A stretch of 64,000 bases of DNA from CAYVQU01 sp964453155. Lineage in GTDB: Bacteria > Chloroflexota > Anaerolineae > Anaerolineales > UBA11858. Below, in pieces: positions 1 through 8,372 of this stretch (the first letter of the stretch is position 1; every line of letters begins with the position of its first letter). A program made the position numbers and the translations under genes. The notes below the pieces were generated by a model. It saw only the letters and a program-made list of their open reading frames with translations, ran no database searches and had not been told where the DNA came from. Location: contig CAYVQU010000006.1 of assembly GCA_964453155.1 (NCBI GenBank), positions 1-64,000 on the forward strand, written 5' to 3'.

Positions 1-59
1 GTTTACGAAAACCCTTGTCAACCTTTTCTCCCCCTAACTTCCGGGAATTGCTGGGATTT

Positions 60-548
60 TTATATTTCTACAAACTCAACTTTACCAGAAATGGTTTCAA
101 CTATCGCAATGGTGCTCCGGCTATTCATCCCCATTAATTCTCCCGGATTTAGGAGTAAAGTCGTGCCAACGGTTTCCACATTAGCGGTATGATCATGGCC
201 ATAACACACCAGGGCATAATTACCCGATTCAGCTAGAGCGCGGGCAACTTTGGGGTAATAATTCATAGCCACTTTGTAACCGTCCAAATCCAATAAAGCA
301 TAATCACCATGGAGATGAATATTGTCGGCACTCCCGGCCACCTCAGTCAATAAGCGTTTATCACCATCATTATTTCCCCAAATGATGTGGACTGGTTTCC
401 CACCCGTGCCTTTGATCAGCTGAATAATCATAAACGGGGCAATAATGTCACCACAATGCAAGACAACCTCGGCCTCCGCTAACCTGGGCATAGCCTTTTT
501 TAATTTCCAAATATTGTCATGACTATCACTCATTACGGCTATCCGCAT
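60..548 (-). CDS. YfcE/MJ0936-type metallophosphoesterase
   Basis: The product is a 162-residue soluble calcineurin-like phosphoesterase of the small YfcE/MJ0936 family, which hydrolyses phosphodiesters with two metal ions. Visible metal-site motifs are D8-S-H10, G33-D34, G58-N-N-D61 and G117-H-D-H120, followed by the N-P-G turn near residue 134 that is typical of this family. I chose the ATG at 546-548 because AAGGAG lies about 8 nt upstream; an in-frame ATG ten codons earlier has no ribosome site. The cellular substrate cannot be read from sequence. The gene is monocistronic, with its promoter side facing a small transposable element. Confidence 0.9.
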   Translation of the reverse strand: MRIAVMSDSHDNIWKLKKAMPRLAEAEVVLHCGDIIAPFMIIQLIKGTGGKPVHIIWGNNDGDKRLLTEVAGSADNIHLHGDYALLDLDGYKVAMNYYPKVARALAESGNYALVCYGHDHTANVETVGTTLLLNPGELMGMNSRSTIAIVETISGKVEFVEI

Positions 549-567
549 AAAACAACTCCTTTTCCAC

Positions 568-606
568 TCACTACTCATTCATCCTGAGCTTGTCGCAGGG
601 CTACTC
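568..606. repeat. Common intergenic TCATCCTGAGCTTGTCG motif
   Basis: The stretch around 578-600 contains ATCCTGAGCTTGTCG, a dispersed intergenic sequence I recognise from many environmental bacterial genomes. It lies between the phosphoesterase start and the MITE. Only one arm is evident here, so it looks like a decayed copy. Confidence 0.4.
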
Positions 607-607
607 A

Positions 608-794
608 CCAAGATTATTAGGGCAATCGCATGTAACCTTAAACGGCAGTTAAAACTGCACCGACAACTGCGAAGTCGCCCTTCGGCGACTGAGTTTCAAC
701 CTGCGAAGGCAGTTTTTTCCAGCGCATATACGCCATTTGCTGCGACTTCAGTCGCCTTGTTTTCATGAACATGCGATTGCCCTACCAAGATTAT
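608..794. mobile_element. 167-bp MITE with 16-bp inverted ends and 10-bp target duplication
   Basis: Positions 618-633 (TAGGGCAATCGCATGT) are the exact reverse complement of 769-784. The ten bases CCAAGATTAT occur immediately outside both ends (608-617 and 785-794). This is the signature of a non-autonomous transposed element with a 10-bp target-site duplication. The interior has no ORF but contains a perfect 7-bp hairpin (673-679 with 684-690). Duplications of 10-12 bp are known for IS4-group elements, so a relative of that group is the likely mobiliser; that part is inference. Confidence 0.9.
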
Positions 795-888
795 ACTCTG
801 GATCAATCTTTGAAAGGTTTGTGATACACTTCTGGCTTCGACCTCCCCTAATCGTTTATTTTAACGGGTAAATTTTGAGTCTCTTTCT

Positions 889-2043
889 ATGGCATACAAA
901 CGAGCAATCTATTTCTATATCATCTTCATCGTTGGTATTTTAGCGGCTTTTGGTTGCGGGTATCTGCTCCGAACCGTACAAGATCAAAAAGCAGCGGAAC
1001 AATTCCCGCTCTTGGCCGAGGCCTATAATATCCTCGAAAAACATGCGTACAGCGAACTTCCGGCCGCAACTAAGCTTGAATATGGCATGATCCACGGCAT
1101 GCTTGACGCCTACGATGATCCCTACACTCGGTTTGTTGAACCAGTACAACATGAACTCGCCAGTGATGATCTAGCCGGAAAGTTTGGTGGGATAGGCGCC
1201 ACCCTGGAACGCGATCCGGATGGGTTTGTCATTTTGCACCCTTTCCCTGATGGCCCAGCCAGTACAGCCGGCATCAGAGATGGTGATCGGTTGCTGCGGG
1301 TGGACAAATTAATCATCACCCTCGATTTAGAAAAGGATGAAATCATTGCTGCAATTCGGGGGCCCGAGGGGGAGAAAGTTGAAATCGAGATTGCTCGCCC
1401 CCCTGATTTCGGTCCTGAAAGTTTCATCATTAAACGCGTTGACTTTCCTATTCCTTCCGTTACTTGGCATTTGGCCCCAGGGGAAAATCGTTTGGGTGTG
1501 ATCCAAGTGAATCTGATCGCAGCCCGGACGTCCGAAGAAATCACAACCGCGGTATCAGAGTTATCAGCCCGCGGTGCCACTCACTTCGCCCTCGATTTAC
1601 GTAATAACCGCGGGGGACTCTTGACAGCGGGAGTCGATATCGCCCGTCTATTTCTGACCCAAGGCATTGTTATCGAAGAGCAGTACCGTGGTCATAAAAT
1701 CAACCCCTACCCGGTTGAAAGAGCTGGCGAATTGGCCCCATTGCCGTTCGTGGTGCTCATCAATGAAAATACAGCTAGTGCAGCTGAAATTGTGGCCGGT
1801 TCACTGCAAGCCCATGGACGAGCTCCCCTCATCGGCCACCCATCTTTTGGAAAAGATACCATTCAATTGGTATTCGATTTGGAGGATGAATCCAGTTTAC
1901 ACGTCACTGCCGCGCAATGGTGGGTCCCGGGACTTGATAACCCCGTTGGCGAGAATGGCCTTCACCCAGATTTGGCTGTGAATCCTGAAGGAACAGCAGG
2001 AGATCCATTTATTGAAGGAACCATTGCACTATTTTTTGAATAA
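889..2043 (+). CDS. S41 family C-terminal processing peptidase
   Basis: The 384-residue protein has an N-terminal membrane anchor (about residues 6-28), a PDZ domain (about 95-170) and an S41 protease core. The catalytic pair is Ser297 in N-T-A-S-A-A-E and Lys322 in S-F-G-K-D-T, with the 25-residue spacing normal for the family. Such enzymes degrade or trim secreted and periplasmic or cell-wall proteins by recognising C-terminal residues through PDZ. It is shorter than many CtpA proteins but complete. It lies just upstream of smpB in the same direction, separated by about 110 bp, so cotranscription is possible. The physiological target is unknown. Confidence 0.93.
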   Translation: MAYKRAIYFYIIFIVGILAAFGCGYLLRTVQDQKAAEQFPLLAEAYNILEKHAYSELPAATKLEYGMIHGMLDAYDDPYTRFVEPVQHELASDDLAGKFGGIGATLERDPDGFVILHPFPDGPASTAGIRDGDRLLRVDKLIITLDLEKDEIIAAIRGPEGEKVEIEIARPPDFGPESFIIKRVDFPIPSVTWHLAPGENRLGVIQVNLIAARTSEEITTAVSELSARGATHFALDLRNNRGGLLTAGVDIARLFLTQGIVIEEQYRGHKINPYPVERAGELAPLPFVVLINENTASAAEIVAGSLQAHGRAPLIGHPSFGKDTIQLVFDLEDESSLHVTAAQWWVPGLDNPVGENGLHPDLAVNPEGTAGDPFIEGTIALFFE

Positions 2044-2154
2044 AGAGATGCGTTCAATCGACAATAGCCAACTGCCACATTTCACGCTTTAGGTAACAGG
2101 CTGCCAAAATTCTCGTCATCTCCAAATTGCCACCTTTATGCTAAAATCACACCT

Positions 2155-2610
2155 ATGAGTATCAAAGTTGTTGCTACCAATCGCAAAGCCCGTCACGACT
2201 ATTTCATTCTCGACACTTACGAGGCTGGGGTATCTTTGTTAGGCAGCGAAATTAAATCCATCCGGGCCGGCCAAATCAGTATCAAAGAAGCCTATGTCCG
2301 CATTGACGGCGAAGAGGCCTGGCTGGTCGAAGCCCATATCGCCCCCTACACCCAGGCCAACCGCCAAAACCATGAACCGCGGCGGCCGCGCAAATTGCTC
2401 CTTCACAAACGAGAAATTTACCGGTTATATGATCAAATTCGGCGAAAAGGAGTGACGATCATTCCCACTCGAGTTTATCTTAAGGATGGTCGGGCCAAAA
2501 TTGAGATCGCAGTTGCCCAGGGCAAGAGAAAATTCGATAAACGTCAGGAAATCGCCAAACGCGATGCCCAACGCGAGATTAACCGCCAAATGCGGCGGCG
2601 AGATTATTAG
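2155..2610 (+). CDS. smpB: SsrA-binding protein SmpB
   Basis: The 151-residue protein is full length for SmpB, which binds tmRNA and delivers it to stalled ribosomes in trans-translation. The start carries the conserved V-V-A-T-N-R-K-A segment, followed by the G-S-E-I-K-S-I-R-A-G core and the C-terminal basic tail K-R-D-A-Q-R-E-I-N-R with a final M-R-R-R-D-Y. All expected blocks are present in order. The tmRNA gene (ssrA) is not in this window. Confidence 0.98.
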   Translation: MSIKVVATNRKARHDYFILDTYEAGVSLLGSEIKSIRAGQISIKEAYVRIDGEEAWLVEAHIAPYTQANRQNHEPRRPRKLLLHKREIYRLYDQIRRKGVTIIPTRVYLKDGRAKIEIAVAQGKRKFDKRQEIAKRDAQREINRQMRRRDY

Positions 2611-2722
2611 GTGTCAAGATTTAAGTCCAAAGTGTCTAAACAGCCCAAAACAATACAGCCAGTGACCAAAGACGAATTAGACCGATAAGACCATTAAGAC
2701 CACCCAACCAGTAAGACCTACC

Positions 2723-3508
2723 ATGTCTATCCCCTCAACTCTCGGCGGAATAAACCAACTCATACAAGCCGAAAAACGGCTGATTTACACCCGAATAATC
2801 CCCCCAGAGTTATTGGATCGGTTTCATCTTAGCCCGTACCTGGTCGATACCGCCGGACGCGACTTATTGCGGCTCAAGGCCGCCCCTGGGCAAACCAGTG
2901 TAGAGTTATCCTTATTTCACGAATATGGTTTCCCCGATCCGATCCTATATGGGCATATCACCGATACGATCAACGGCAAACTCCATGTTTTGCTGTACAT
3001 TCTCAATGATCCCGACGCCCCGCGATATGATGTCGACCGATTGCCAGACGGCACTCTTACTCGGTTTGGTATCCGGCACCGCAATATCCACGCCGAAGAA
3101 GCTGCCCTAGATGCCGGTCTCAACCCTGGCCAAATCCGCCGTGGACCGCATTTATTGTCGGACGCGATGCGCACGTTTGAGAATTTTGTTGGCGAACTCG
3201 GACACGATCTATATTTCACCGAACCCCTTTACTACCATAATGCGGTCATCTTTGAAAAATACGGTTTTACCTACCAACAAGGGCGCCGCCGGATGGATCG
3301 AATTGAAGCCGGATTCGCGCCAGATGGAGATCTAATCACCCTGCTTGATGGGAGCACCCCCTTCCGCCAACCCAAGGCCGCTCAGAGTATCCGGCTACGT
3401 TCCTGGGCTTTACATGATCGAATTTTGGGCGAACCCTTTACCGATGTCACCATGTACAAGCGGGTGGGGAAACATGCGGGCGTGTCAACCACGAGTTGTG
3501 GCTGGTAA
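2723..3508 (+). CDS. Conserved hypothetical protein, unassigned
   Basis: The 261-residue soluble protein has no signal peptide or membrane segment. I do not recognise its family with confidence. It is rich in aromatic residues, with an acidic patch near the middle (H-A-E-E-A-A). The segment Y-Y-H-N-A-V-I-F-E-K-Y-G-F about two thirds along resembles the last strand-helix of GNAT acetyltransferases, where N-x-x-x-x-x-x-Y-G-F is common, but no acetyl-CoA loop is evident. Codon use matches its neighbours, and the reading frame is intact to the stop. A repetitive spacer built on GACC and AAGACC units (about 2670-2722) precedes the start. Confidence 0.8.
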   Translation: MSIPSTLGGINQLIQAEKRLIYTRIIPPELLDRFHLSPYLVDTAGRDLLRLKAAPGQTSVELSLFHEYGFPDPILYGHITDTINGKLHVLLYILNDPDAPRYDVDRLPDGTLTRFGIRHRNIHAEEAALDAGLNPGQIRRGPHLLSDAMRTFENFVGELGHDLYFTEPLYYHNAVIFEKYGFTYQQGRRRMDRIEAGFAPDGDLITLLDGSTPFRQPKAAQSIRLRSWALHDRILGEPFTDVTMYKRVGKHAGVSTTSCGW

Positions 3509-3573
3509 TGATTTCTAACCCGAATTCAACGAAAGTGTAACGGACCTTAACCGTAAACTGGTTTTTAACCGCT

Positions 3574-3812
3574 AATCTACGCTAATTTTCACGAATTTTC
3601 ACCCAATTCTGGCACTTTTTGTAATGGGTATGAACATCTTGAACACATTTTTAACCGCAGAGCCGCAGAGAGCGCTGAGTTTTTCTCAAGAAAAACACTT
3701 GAATCTCTGCGTTCTTTGCGACTCCGCGGTGTTCAATATCCTTTTGCCCACTACACAATTCTGGCACTTTTACTCCCAAAATTGGCGCAGATTAGCGAAA
3801 TTCGCGGTTAAT
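3574..3812. repeat. Nested palindromic repeat element
   Basis: This intergenic stretch is made of two nested inverted repeats. The outer arms are about 3574-3608 and 3777-3812 (TTAACCGC...AATTTT against its near complement). The inner element (3620-3755) begins TGTAATGGG and ends CCCACTACA, pairs imperfectly along its length, and carries the widespread ACCGCAGAG/CTCTGCG core. It is bordered by 16-bp direct repeats CAATTCTGGCACTTTT at 3604-3619 and 3756-3771. An open frame across it is an artefact of the repeat. Confidence 0.8.
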
Positions 3813-3895
3813 TTTGTCGTTTTTGAACATCACGATTAAGTCCCGTTCTACCATGGCTAATTTAAATGCCATCAAATCTAAAAATCGAGGTGAAA

Positions 3896-4606
3896 ATGCT
3901 ATCATCCAATCTTCTGGCCTTAGTTATAACATTTGTTGCCGCCCTGGTTTGGCTGCGGATTAACGATTTTGCCGCCCACCGCGGTTGGATCAGCAGCCAA
4001 CTCAGCCGCAAAATCATTCACATGGGTACCGGCCCGGTATTTGTACTGTGCTGGCTACTATTTCCGGGCAAGCCCATCGACCGATATCTGGCCGCGTTGG
4101 TTCCGGGGCTGATCACAGTTCAATTTGCGCTGGTGGGACTGGGGATTATGAAGGATGAAGCCGCGGTCAAGGCCATGTCCCGCACCGGCAATCCCCGTGA
4201 AATTTTGCGGGGGCCCTTGTTCTATGGCATCGTCTTTGTTATCTTGACTATCGTCTACTGGTTGGACTCCCCCATCGGGATTATTGCCTTGATGCTGATG
4301 TGCGGTGGCGATGGATTGGCCGACATTCTCGGTCGCCGGTTTGGGATAAAGAAATTGCCGTGGGCGAAGGAAAAATCTTGGATTGGCTCATTTGGCATGT
4401 TTCTTGGGGGTTGGCTTTTCGCACTCGGCATTGTGGGGATATTCGTTACCCAACAAGTTTTCCCTGGCCCCATGAGCAGCTACTTACTTCCCCTGACCCT
4501 GATAGCACTCATTGGCACCCTAGTTGAATCTCTCCCCCTCAGAGATGTCGATAATATCACCGTCACCCTGGCTGCGGTGGTTTTAGGACATCTTCTCTTA
4601 GGTTAG
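3896..4606 (+). CDS. VTE5/SEC59-like phytol or polyprenol kinase family protein
   Basis: The 236-residue integral membrane protein has about six to seven hydrophobic helices. The family signature G-G-D-G-L-A-D-I-L-G-R-R-F-G is followed by K-S-W-I-G-S-F-G-M-F-L-G-G, both diagnostic of the VTE5/dolichol-kinase superfamily that phosphorylates isoprenoid alcohols with CTP. An R-K-I-I-H-M motif occurs near the N-terminus. I chose the ATG at 3896 because GAGGTG sits six bases upstream; an in-frame ATG ten codons earlier lacks such a site. The substrate could be phytol, geranylgeraniol or a polyprenol; the sequence does not decide. Confidence 0.85.
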   Translation: MLSSNLLALVITFVAALVWLRINDFAAHRGWISSQLSRKIIHMGTGPVFVLCWLLFPGKPIDRYLAALVPGLITVQFALVGLGIMKDEAAVKAMSRTGNPREILRGPLFYGIVFVILTIVYWLDSPIGIIALMLMCGGDGLADILGRRFGIKKLPWAKEKSWIGSFGMFLGGWLFALGIVGIFVTQQVFPGPMSSYLLPLTLIALIGTLVESLPLRDVDNITVTLAAVVLGHLLLG

Positions 4607-4660
4607 CCTCACGCAAAGGCGCAAAGACGCCAAGGAGTTTTTTTTGGCACCTTTGAATCG
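4607..4660. repeat. Degenerate ACGCAAAGGCGCAAAGACGC repeat
   Basis: Right after the kinase stop lies ACGCAAAGGCGCAAAGACGC followed by CAAGGAG and a run of eight T. This tandem GCAAAG unit is a known type of dispersed non-coding repeat in bacterial genomes. The T run could also help terminate transcription of the upstream gene. Confidence 0.5.
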
Positions 4661-4701
4661 TTGTTCGCGTAGCTGCCATTGCTGGGATTTTCTGGTTGAA
4701 T

Positions 4702-5586
4702 CTATCCGTACACCTGTTCCAATCGTCTAAAAAACAGCGCCCATACCGGTTCGGGGGAAATCGAACTCACCCGGAGCATCTGGCCTAAATCTCCCTTGTG
4801 CTCGAAGGTCATTTTCCAATCCATATAGGGGACAGCCACAACTTCGCTCTCGCAACAGTCGGGATGGATCATCCAGGCGAAATCACCCAGATCGAAGAAA
4901 CCTTTGTCGGCCCCTTGAAAATAAGGATTACGATACCGATATTCGTGCAAAAAAGCGGGCAGTCCACCTAAGGGCAGGAGTTTTTCAGCGGTGACTTCCA
5001 TTGGACAGGTAAGTTGGGTTCCTGTATCAAACCAGACCAACGGCACACCTGAAGCCAGGAGGGTGCGCGCCGCCCGGACATCGCCACCGACATTGAATTG
5101 CTCACTGTGGCCCGGCCAGGACCATTCGGATCGAGCGTGAAAAACATAGCGCACTTTTGAGCGGATGCTAGGATCCAGCAGTACCGCCGAAGCCAAATTC
5201 GTGGCGGCGCCCAACCCCACGACCCACAGCGGGTTATTTTCAGTACCCGCATGGACGTGGTCAATGATCATCCGAGCACCATCACTGTCACTGGGTGCAT
5301 TCAAATAGGTCAACGGATCACCGCCAGTTACAACCGGCCACTTTCCGTCAAAACCTGCCACAGCTAACATTTCCAGCACCAAATCGTATGATTGCTGGAT
5401 GCTGTCTCGTCCGGCAACCTGGGCGAAATGCGTCGCGATGAATCCTTCAATCTTAAACCGTTCAGGGTAGTGGATGGCCAAGGCAATCGCATACAGATCA
5501 TCGATTTCATTGGCAGCATCCGTATCAATAATCAACCGGATTTTTTCTTCTGACGACGGCAGGACGGGGACAATTCGATTTTTCAT
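4702..5586 (-). CDS. Inosine/uridine-preferring nucleoside hydrolase family protein
   Basis: The 294-residue cytoplasmic protein carries the N-terminal calcium-site motif D21-T-D-x3-E-I-D-D30 of the nucleoside hydrolase superfamily, which cleaves the N-glycosidic bond of ribonucleosides. The chosen ATG (5584-5586) overlaps the upstream stop as ATGA, which points to translational coupling with the glycosidase-like gene. It is the last gene of a three-gene minus-strand operon that also encodes a second, exported nucleoside hydrolase. Substrate preference cannot be read here. The domain spacing D-T-D-A-A-N-E differs from classic D-T-D-P-G, so it may be a specialised subfamily. Confidence 0.85.
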   Translation of the reverse strand: MKNRIVPVLPSSEEKIRLIIDTDAANEIDDLYAIALAIHYPERFKIEGFIATHFAQVAGRDSIQQSYDLVLEMLAVAGFDGKWPVVTGGDPLTYLNAPSDSDGARMIIDHVHAGTENNPLWVVGLGAATNLASAVLLDPSIRSKVRYVFHARSEWSWPGHSEQFNVGGDVRAARTLLASGVPLVWFDTGTQLTCPMEVTAEKLLPLGGLPAFLHEYRYRNPYFQGADKGFFDLGDFAWMIHPDCCESEVVAVPYMDWKMTFEHKGDLGQMLRVSSISPEPVWALFFRRLEQVYG

Positions 5587-7010
5587 GATATTTTTCGCAA
5601 TATGAGCCCCCAATGATCATCAGAATCAGTTTGGATCAATCCAGGTAATTCGGTCGTTTCGGCCGGAGACCAGGTTGAAGTAGGGATATGGAGTTTTTCA
5701 AGTTGATAAGTTCCGGTCTTAGCCTGGAGTTCGGTTTCTCCCCCAGTCGGGAAATAAAGCAGGTATTCGCCCCGATCATTCATCATGCAAAAGGCTTCAT
5801 TTGGCTGCCGGTCATATAGAAGGTGATTAGCGGGTGTGAAATTGAAGAAGTCTACTCGATCGGTAAACATCCGCAAACTTTTAATAAAACTTTGAGCACT
5901 CTCACTCAGGCCAATCCCCGCCACTGGGCGGTGAAAACGCACCGTAGCATGCCCGGCGAAGATATTTCGCCAGAAACGTTCTTTGGCATCCTGGGGACTT
6001 CCAGCCCAGATACTATCTTCCAATTCACCACCGTAAATCTTGACGTTATTGATCGGTCGAATTTTCCTGGTCGCCAGAACAGCCTCCCGGATCCATTCCG
6101 CCGTTTTGGCATGGATTTCGCCTTTTTGAGCGTTGTGATTAGAAACATCCACAAATTGATATGAGCTTGTGTCATTCAACGAATAGGAAAAATTGGCTGC
6201 TTCGTGCAATTCAGGGTTGGTATGTTCTTCAAACCAATCACCGAGGGCTGGGCTTTGCCCAATCGCACCGGCCACTTCTCCGCTGGAGGGATCCCAATAA
6301 TCCCACATTTCGGTGACAAATATCTTTTTCCCAAATTTTTCTACCGCGGTGTGTAAATACTTGGCCCAATATTGTCCCCACGGATAAGGTGCCAGGGTTT
6401 CGTTATCGCTGCAATACAGCACATTGTCGTGCGGCAGTGAAATGGAGAGCAGCTTATCAACAAATTTCTGCTGGTACGCCAGCAAAAACTCGTTATTATC
6501 TAAAGCCGGGACGGACTTGAAAAAAGGATTGACTTTGGTTTGGGCGGGATAGTCAATTTCTTCTGGTAGGCCCGATTCCACCGCGGTGTAATTGACATTG
6601 ATTTTGGGATTAAAGGGGTTGTCCGCCCAATTGGCCGCGCCCCAATAAAAATCATAAGTGGCCCAAACTTCGATCTGAACGATGATGTCTAATTCATGAC
6701 ACCAGCGGAGTAAATCGGAAAATTTTTGCCAATATTCAGGATTGAATTTCTCGAGGTCGAAACGGCCATCATCGCCTTTGCAATAAGGTTTCACATCCCC
6801 CTCATCCCGGCTACTCATTGTGCAGCGGATATAGTTGCCACAAATCGAATGGAGTAATTCGAGGTGCGCTTTTAGATTAGCGATTTGGAACAGGTTATCT
6901 TCGAGTGATCCCCCTAACAAAAGGATCGGTTTTCCTTGGTATTGCCAGTAAAACGGGTTTTGAGTGGAAATTTGGATCCCCTGAGTGTCAGGCATATTGT
7001 TCTGCAGCAT
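5583..7010 (-). CDS. Glycoside-hydrolase-like TIM-barrel protein (DUF4038/GH140-like)
   Basis: The 475-residue protein opens with N-P-F-Y-W-Q-Y-Q-G-K-P-I-L-L-L-G-G, the start typical of the DUF4038/apiosidase-like clan of (beta/alpha)8 glycosidases. The acid motif C-S-D-N-E-T lies near residue 200, and a second acidic site W-D-Y-W-D occurs in the middle. A beta-rich C-terminal part (from about 400) may be a small accessory domain. There is no signal peptide, so it acts in the cytoplasm unless exported otherwise. The start has AAGGA seven bases upstream. It sits between two nucleoside hydrolases, which suggests a role with nucleosides or ribosyl compounds; that is inference. Confidence 0.7.
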   Translation of the reverse strand: MLQNNMPDTQGIQISTQNPFYWQYQGKPILLLGGSLEDNLFQIANLKAHLELLHSICGNYIRCTMSSRDEGDVKPYCKGDDGRFDLEKFNPEYWQKFSDLLRWCHELDIIVQIEVWATYDFYWGAANWADNPFNPKINVNYTAVESGLPEEIDYPAQTKVNPFFKSVPALDNNEFLLAYQQKFVDKLLSISLPHDNVLYCSDNETLAPYPWGQYWAKYLHTAVEKFGKKIFVTEMWDYWDPSSGEVAGAIGQSPALGDWFEEHTNPELHEAANFSYSLNDTSSYQFVDVSNHNAQKGEIHAKTAEWIREAVLATRKIRPINNVKIYGGELEDSIWAGSPQDAKERFWRNIFAGHATVRFHRPVAGIGLSESAQSFIKSLRMFTDRVDFFNFTPANHLLYDRQPNEAFCMMNDRGEYLLYFPTGGETELQAKTGTYQLEKLHIPTSTWSPAETTELPGLIQTDSDDHWGLILRKIS

Positions 7011-7041
7011 TGTTCATCCTTCTAGTAGTGTCAGGCGACGA

Positions 7042-7104
7042 TCACTTCATATTTTTCCGAATCAAAATTTGGACAAGAAAACTTATTCGGAAGGTTATCA
7101 AGTG
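7042..7104. repeat. Imperfect inverted repeat between operon genes
   Basis: TCACTT and TTCCGAAT on the left are mirrored by ATTCGGAA and AAGTGA on the right, forming a long interrupted hairpin in the 115-bp gap between the exported nucleoside hydrolase and the glycosidase-like gene. It could lower read-through within the operon or mark a small decayed element. Confidence 0.45.
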
Positions 7105-7125
7105 ACCGCCCCATTTGATCAAAAT

Positions 7126-8166
7126 TTAGCAATCCGTTGTCAGCCGCGCAACCAGCCAATCTTCAAACCCTGGTAAATCTTTCCAGTTCATTGCACACCG
7201 AATCGGTTTTTCGTTGTCGTCGATATAGGTGTAACCATCATCTGTCACCCGGACCCCCAATTCTTCAATTTCTAAGAAATCTTCGGCGATTGCCAGATAG
7301 ACGGCGACCGTATCAAACAAGGTCGAAGTGAGTACGCCGGGAGCAACTTTCGTCCATTCAACATGCTCGGCCCAACTGTAATAACTCTCGATCAGGGTTT
7401 GGATCAAGGGATCCTGGCAGTCATGGACTTGTTTGTATTTCAACCCAGTCAGGTGTACGATTCCGCAGGTGTCGAGGGGGGTAATGGTGACATCCGGGAA
7501 AGCCGTAAATAGCTGTCGACAAGCCTCGGGAGCCAGGCGGACATTCGTTTCAGCATCAAGGCCCCCACTCCGGCTGTAACCATAACGTAGGCTACCAAAC
7601 ATCCCCACGATCCGGGTTTTCTCAGCAATCCGCGGCTCGCGCTCGAGGGCCGAGAGAATATTGGGAATCGGACCAATACAAATCAATGTAACCGGCACTG
7701 GTGAATTCATGATCATATCGATCATGACCCCCACCCCATCTGTGTACACCTGCCCGGGATAATCCGCTACGGCATAATCCCCCAACCAGGGCTCTTGCGG
7801 GCCAGTGCCATCGTTTTCATAAACCCCCAAACCAATGGGGATATCAGTTCGCTCGGCCGCTGCCAAATACTTCCCGGCGATCGCACCCCGATAAGCCGGG
7901 TTGCCTGTATCGGTCAAGAGCATTTTCAAGTCAAGTTCGGGTGATTTCAAGATGAGGGCTAGGGCCCAGGCGTCGTCAATATCGCCGCCAATATCCGTGT
8001 CGAGGATAACAGGAATCTTTGAGGTCATAGTGGGGTTATTCTCCATAGGGGATGTTTTTGAAATGTTACGAGTTGTGGAATTTCGGGATTTACAGGCCGT
8101 CATAGCCAGGGTCCCCCCCATCAGGGCTGCTAGATTGATAAAATCTCTTCGGGAAAGTTGCTTCAT
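7126..8166 (-). CDS. Exported (Tat, possible lipoprotein) nucleoside hydrolase family protein
   Basis: Translation from the ATG at 8164-8166 (GGGTGG upstream) gives 346 residues that begin with a twin-arginine signal, S5-R-R-D-F-I10, a hydrophobic segment and a lipobox-like L-A-M-T-A-C25. A nucleoside hydrolase domain follows with D56-T-D-I-G-G-D-I-D-D65. The protein is therefore expected to fold in the cytoplasm and be exported, possibly lipid-anchored. It is first in a minus-strand operon with a glycosidase-like protein and a cytosolic nucleoside hydrolase. A role in salvage of external nucleosides is plausible, but the sequence does not prove it. Confidence 0.85.
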   Translation of the reverse strand: MKQLSRRDFINLAALMGGTLAMTACKSRNSTTRNISKTSPMENNPTMTSKIPVILDTDIGGDIDDAWALALILKSPELDLKMLLTDTGNPAYRGAIAGKYLAAAERTDIPIGLGVYENDGTGPQEPWLGDYAVADYPGQVYTDGVGVMIDMIMNSPVPVTLICIGPIPNILSALEREPRIAEKTRIVGMFGSLRYGYSRSGGLDAETNVRLAPEACRQLFTAFPDVTITPLDTCGIVHLTGLKYKQVHDCQDPLIQTLIESYYSWAEHVEWTKVAPGVLTSTLFDTVAVYLAIAEDFLEIEELGVRVTDDGYTYIDDNEKPIRCAMNWKDLPGFEDWLVARLTTDC

Positions 8167-8372
8167 GGCCACCCAGAGTATACTTCGGAATCTTTGAGAT
8201 GAATAGAAATCAGCCAGATTTTGGACAATAAGCTGTGCGACTGAACTCAATCACATTTCAAAGCTTATATTTATTACGGCGTTTTCCCCGATCCTGACGA
8301 TTGTTACTGCGTGTTATTTTGGCAGTCAGGTATCATTGCGATCAAGGATAAACATAAAATATTGAGGTCGAC

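Noticed and set aside
3624..3839. 71-codon open frame in the intergenic region after 3508
   Set aside because: It is read out of the nested palindromic repeat, has no ribosome site and no protein-like composition.
48..4691. TTGCTGGGATTTT repeated at 48-60 and near 4680
   Set aside because: A 13-bp direct match alone is too short to define an element and no flanking structure is seen.
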